From positions 1 to 24,077 of IMG/VR virus record IMGVR_UViG_3300028025_000533: a DNA stretch of 24,077 nucleotides. The stretch is one strand, 5' to 3'. A model generated the notes under the pieces. It saw only the letters and a program-made list of their open reading frames with translations, ran no database searches and was not told the origin of the DNA. This stretch comes from a virus. The translations under genes were made by a program, and so were the position numbers. This document shows, in pieces, positions 20,712 through 24,077 of the stretch (within the stretch, counting starts at the first letter, position 1; every line of letters starts with the position of its first letter).

Positions 20712-22728
20712 TTTTCAACTCCGTGTTCAAAGTTTCGAGGAAGTCGTTTTCCACGTCCACAACATTGTTCTTTGCGTTGTTCATCTGCAACTCAACAATC
20801 TTGCTCTTGTTTTTGATGTCCGCTTCCTTGAGCATCAACTCAGCAATCTTCACCCGCTTGTCAAACTCGTTGGACTCGTTGCCAGCGGGCAGGTTCTTGG
20901 TGGTAGAAGCGATGACCTTGGCCTGCACTTCTTGCGGCATCAGTTGCGCCTCGGCCATCAGCTTGGTCGCCTCTGCCCGGTTCTGCTCGGCCTGCGTCGT
21001 GCTGACCGCGATCTGAGCCTGCGCCGCTTGCAGCGCCAACTGCTGCTGCACCTCTTGCATCTGCTTGGCCTGTGGGTCTGGCTGGCTCATCTGATCCAGC
21101 GCGCCCATCAGCTCGTAGCGGTTGGACAGGCTAGAGTTGTTCAAGATGCCCTTCAAGATCAGCGGCAGCACCGGTGTGTTTGGCCCCAGTGTCTGCAAGA
21201 GACCAATGAACTGCTGCTGCTCGTACTCGCGGGCAATAATGCCCAGAGTGGCCGTTGGCACAAACTTCATGTCCACGCTCGGATAGCGCTCAGGGTCAAA
21301 CTGCATGTACCGGAATGCCGCCTTTTGAATGAACGGAATCAGGAAGTCTTCTTGGAAGTTGACCAGTGTGCGTTTGTACTTCTTGATGATCGTGGCCACC
21401 GCCATGCTCATGCCCGCGCCGTCACGGCTGACTTGGCTGACCATACCTTGGCTGTCCAGCGTGCCAGTGGCTTGCAGCAGCATACGCTCGAACTCTTTGG
21501 CCGTGTTCAGGTTGTTCAGACTTGTCTCGCCGAACTTGAACGGGTACAGAATCTCAGCAGGGTTGCCGTTGACCATGAACGCTTTGCCCGGCTTGACCTC
21601 GAACCGCGCCCCGCGTGGCAGGCGGGTGGCGTCCATACCCATCATGGGTGAGGTCGTCAACGCCAGCGAGTCCAAGTGGCTGCGCACCTGGGCGTCGATG
21701 GCCTTTTGCATGTTGTAAGACTTCTCCACCGTGCCCCGGCCCAGTAGGCGGTTAGGCACAGTGTCGTCTTGGTACGTCAGAACCGGGCGGTCCTTCATCA
21801 TGTACGGGTTTTCTTCGGCTTTAAGCAGCAGACCATCGTTGGCGATCACGACAATCGCCTCCACCATGTCCGAATAGTCTTCAGCCGCCGAATCGTCAGG
21901 GAACAAGTCCTCGACCTCAGTGTCTTTTTCTGTCAGGTATTCGCGGGGCACCAGGCCGTAGTATGTCAGCAGACGCACTTTCTCGTCGCGGTACTGACTC
22001 AGCTCCTGCGTCGGCTCCAGATCGGTGTCCTCATACGACGGGGCGATGTTCACCTTACGATAGATGCCCTTTTCGATGCCTTCGACGATCTTGTGGATGC
22101 CCACATACTTCTCGATTGCCACGCCCATGCAGTCGTCCACAGACGTGCCGTTGGGGTCAAACAAGAAGTTTTTGGGGTTGACGGGCATGATTTTGACCGC
22201 AATCCGGTTCTTTTCTATCACACCAATGGCCGCTTGGCCTGTTTGCCCTGGAATCGGCTGAGTAGCCGGTTCAAACACCTTTTCCGTCTTGACGACGATC
22301 TCGCCGATGCCTGTGCCGTAGATTTCGGCCATCAGCTCAATCTGATCGATTGCTTTTCTGATCTTGTCCTGCTTGAAGTCCTCCATGAGCTGCGCTTTGA
22401 GCATCTCAACGTCCAACGGGCTACCGTTGACGTCTTTGAGGTCGTCTTCAATGTCAAAAAAGTCGCCTTGGCCAAAGATCGCCTCCATGATCTCGGCGTG
22501 GCGGGTCTCCACCGCTTGCTGGGTGGCCGGGGTCACGATGCGTGAGCGCTCAGAGTCACGAGTTTTGTCTTCTGCCGCCCACTCACCACGGAAAATACGC
22601 TCGTATTCGAGGTAATCGTCCAGAAAGTTGGTGTTGCGGTAGTCGCGCCAGCGGTCGCAATGATCAACGACGAAAGCCGTCAGCTCCTTGTCGTTCTCTG
22701 TCGGCTCGTCGAACTCATTCTGATCCAT
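20698..22728 (-). CDS. Portal protein (P22-type)
   Basis: A 676-residue protein with AGGGG about seven bases before the ATG. The N-terminal part (LTAFVVDHCDRWRDYRNTNF, then YLEYERIFRGEWAAEDKTRD, then RSRIVTPATQQAVETRHAEI) is the opening I recognise from large podoviral portals. The centre carries NPKNFLFDPNGTSVDDCMGV and TYQDDTVPNRLLGRGTVEKS, typical of the wing and stem. The C-terminal ~120 residues are long Gln/Ala-rich helices (KQMQEVQQQLALQAAQAQIA), matching the barrel extension of P22-type portals. It follows the terminase gene by 21 bases. The dodecameric ring is the DNA entry/exit channel and terminase docking site. Confidence 0.85.
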   Translation of the reverse strand: MDQNEFDEPTENDKELTAFVVDHCDRWRDYRNTNFLDDYLEYERIFRGEWAAEDKTRDSERSRIVTPATQQAVETRHAEIMEAIFGQGDFFDIEDDLKDVNGSPLDVEMLKAQLMEDFKQDKIRKAIDQIELMAEIYGTGIGEIVVKTEKVFEPATQPIPGQTGQAAIGVIEKNRIAVKIMPVNPKNFLFDPNGTSVDDCMGVAIEKYVGIHKIVEGIEKGIYRKVNIAPSYEDTDLEPTQELSQYRDEKVRLLTYYGLVPREYLTEKDTEVEDLFPDDSAAEDYSDMVEAIVVIANDGLLLKAEENPYMMKDRPVLTYQDDTVPNRLLGRGTVEKSYNMQKAIDAQVRSHLDSLALTTSPMMGMDATRLPRGARFEVKPGKAFMVNGNPAEILYPFKFGETSLNNLNTAKEFERMLLQATGTLDSQGMVSQVSRDGAGMSMAVATIIKKYKRTLVNFQEDFLIPFIQKAAFRYMQFDPERYPSVDMKFVPTATLGIIAREYEQQQFIGLLQTLGPNTPVLPLILKGILNNSSLSNRYELMGALDQMSQPDPQAKQMQEVQQQLALQAAQAQIAVSTTQAEQNRAEATKLMAEAQLMPQEVQAKVIASTTKNLPAGNESNEFDKRVKIAELMLKEADIKNKSKIVELQMNNAKNNVVDVENDFLETLNTELKNGNR

Positions 22729-22749
22729 TTTTGACCCCTATGTCGGTGG

Positions 22750-24009
22750 CTATACCCCCGATATTACATCCATCGGCTGCCAGTCCTCGTTATCCGCGTC
22801 TTCAAAGTAGCTGGTGACGGCCAACTGGTCGATGTACGACAGCGCGTCCGGCAAATCGTCGTGGACGCCCTGCGATGGAAACATCAGAAGCTGGTCCACG
22901 AACGTGTCCCAGTTCTCCTCGCTGTTTAGGACGATTCTACCGTGTTCAAATCGCCCTTGCAAAGACCAAATTACCCGGTCTGTTTTTTTCCGGTTGCCGT
23001 GCGTCAGGTCCACGATGTGGCTGTACACGTTGTTTTTCCTCATCAGGTCGCTCAAATACGGCAGCACCGCGTTTTTGAGCGCCCCTCGCTCGATGCCAAT
23101 GGACATCGGCCTGTAATCCCGCATCTTCATCAGTATCTTCGCCGCCGTCTCACGGATGTCCCACCGACCGTGCTCGATCTCTTTGATGAACCACTTGCCG
23201 TCGTCGGTCACTTTCACCACCGCAATCGCCGACTCGTCCAGCCTTTTCTTACTGTTAGCCGCCTGCTTGGCCACTTCCTCAAACCCGGCCAAGTCCACGG
23301 CCACGAAGTAGCTGCCGTACTCCGGCTCCTCGCCGTATTTCAGCCACTCCTCCTTGAACACGTCCGCGCCTGCATTTGAGAAACTGGCCATGTATTCCTG
23401 CTTGAACGAGAAGCTGGATAGCGTCTTCTTCGCGCTCTCGATCTCGGTCGGGTCGATCAGCGGATTGTCTGCCGTGGTGAAGTGCCAGCTTTTCCAGTCG
23501 CTGTCCATCTCGTCCTGCCCCAGCTTCCACAGGTCGTGAAACCAATTACGCCCCTTGGGCGTGCCGATGAACATCGCCCTGCCCTTCCTGTCTGACAGAG
23601 ACGCCCGGATCACCTGCTCCCACGCCTCGGGCTTGATGTCGGCCACCTCGTCCAGCACGGCATATGTCAGACTGACGCCTCGCAGCGTGTCCGGCCTGTC
23701 CGCGCCTCTGACGTAGATTCTCGCGCCGTTGATCAGCGTGATGTCCAAGTTGTTCACGTGGCTCGACTGGATCACCTCTTTGCCCAGGTCCAGCAGCAGG
23801 TCCCAGATAATCTGCCGCGACTGACCCATTGTTGGGCTGACGTACAGCACGGCTGATCCCGGTGGGCACCTTAAGCCTTCGATGATGAGAGTCGTTGCCG
23901 CCAGTCGTGACTTGCCACAGCGCCGCCCGGCGGCGATGACTTTGAACCGCGTCTGGTCGGTGTAGACGATCTGCTGCCAAGGCAGCAGTTGGAAGTTGAG
24001 ATCAGACAT
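22750..24009 (-). CDS. Terminase large subunit
   Basis: A 419-residue packaging motor with both domains complete. ATPase: AAGRRCGKS at residues 26-34 (Walker A), AVLDEVA at 117-123 (Walker B with D120 and catalytic E121), and IGTPKGRN at 148-155 (coupling motif). Nuclease: FVAVDLAG at 235-242 (D239), IGIERGA at 304-310 (E307) and VHDDLPDAL at 382-390 (D384/D385/D388), forming the acidic RNase H-like site. It cuts concatemeric DNA and pumps it through the portal encoded next. The start overlaps the preceding gene by eight bases (ATGTCTGA). The length is on the short side but not truncated. Confidence 0.93.
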   Translation of the reverse strand: MSDLNFQLLPWQQIVYTDQTRFKVIAAGRRCGKSRLAATTLIIEGLRCPPGSAVLYVSPTMGQSRQIIWDLLLDLGKEVIQSSHVNNLDITLINGARIYVRGADRPDTLRGVSLTYAVLDEVADIKPEAWEQVIRASLSDRKGRAMFIGTPKGRNWFHDLWKLGQDEMDSDWKSWHFTTADNPLIDPTEIESAKKTLSSFSFKQEYMASFSNAGADVFKEEWLKYGEEPEYGSYFVAVDLAGFEEVAKQAANSKKRLDESAIAVVKVTDDGKWFIKEIEHGRWDIRETAAKILMKMRDYRPMSIGIERGALKNAVLPYLSDLMRKNNVYSHIVDLTHGNRKKTDRVIWSLQGRFEHGRIVLNSEENWDTFVDQLLMFPSQGVHDDLPDALSYIDQLAVTSYFEDADNEDWQPMDVISGV

Positions 24010-24077
24010 CTGTGATGTCCTCGGGCTGAATTAGGGGCGGCGTCTCGCCTAGACCTGTGATGTTGATCGTCACTGCG
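24002..24077 (-). CDS. 3' end of an upstream gene, probably terminase small subunit
   Basis: The last 24 codons of a frame that enters from the right edge end in EDITDV, TGA, overlapping the terminase start by eight bases. The visible tail (AVTINITGLGETPPLIQPED) is acidic and Pro-containing. Small terminase genes almost always stand directly before the large subunit, so that is the likely identity; the visible part alone does not show it. Confidence 0.6.
   Translation of the reverse strand, partial: AVTINITGLGETPPLIQPEDITDV

Noticed and set aside
20332-21651. + strand frame of 439 codons opposite fibre and portal
   Set aside because: Antisense of two well-supported genes; it spans the boundary between them, and its Arg/Pro/Ser-rich start is the complement of the collagen repeats.
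21769-22545. + strand frame of 258 codons opposite the portal gene
   Set aside because: Antisense shadow; His/Val/Leu-rich with no domain, no RBS and no flanking genes on that strand.

Overview
The window is a stretch of the genome of a short-tailed, podovirus-like tailed bacteriophage. It carries a large terminase with intact ATPase and nuclease motifs, a P22-type portal, scaffold, major capsid protein, a short head-to-tail connector set (adaptor and nozzle) and three long proteins typical of the ejected or internal proteins of podoviruses. There is no tail tube, sheath or long tape measure gene. The lysis genes (GH19 endolysin, Rz/Rz1-type spanins with an outer-membrane lipoprotein) point to a Gram-negative host. 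The moderately GC-rich composition and the style of the small early genes would suit a freshwater Burkholderiales phage, but that host guess is inference. No integrase, repressor, tRNA, transposon or CRISPR array is visible here.

Layout. Bases 1-1697 hold eight tightly overlapping small genes on the + strand. This is the tail end of what is probably the early region: mostly proteins of unknown function, one with a helix-turn-helix-like segment and one small membrane protein. At 1697/1698 this strand meets the late region head-on with no bases between the two stop codons. Everything from 1698 to the right edge is on the - strand, so the late operon reads from right to left: end of a probable small terminase gene, large terminase, portal, a collagen-containing fibre with an S74 self-cleaving chaperone, a small unknown protein, a dense membrane/lysis cassette (17918 down to 15074), two small proteins, scaffold, major capsid protein, terminator-like hairpin, a probable head decoration protein, four small basic proteins, a small beta-rich protein, adaptor, nozzle, a short tail fibre protein, a glycine-rich putative adhesin, and three long putative ejection proteins.

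How the genes work together. Terminase and portal package DNA into a capsid built by scaffold and major capsid protein. Adaptor and nozzle close the head and form the tail hub. The fibres and the glycine-rich protein are candidates for host recognition, and the three Ala/Gly/Gln-rich proteins for DNA delivery. The endolysin, spanins and one or more of the membrane proteins release progeny.

The most unusual part is 15687-17918. It is a translationally coupled run of membrane proteins, including two peptides of only 30 and 27 residues that are joined to their neighbours by ATGA/GTGA start-stop overlaps. It also includes a second, cysteine-rich lipoprotein and an Rz1 gene nested inside Rz. Other points of interest are a terminator directly behind the capsid gene (as in T7), a slippage-prone hexanucleotide repeat inside a virion gene, two TTG starts with near-identical ribosome binding sites, and a cluster of very small basic genes between the capsid and tail genes.
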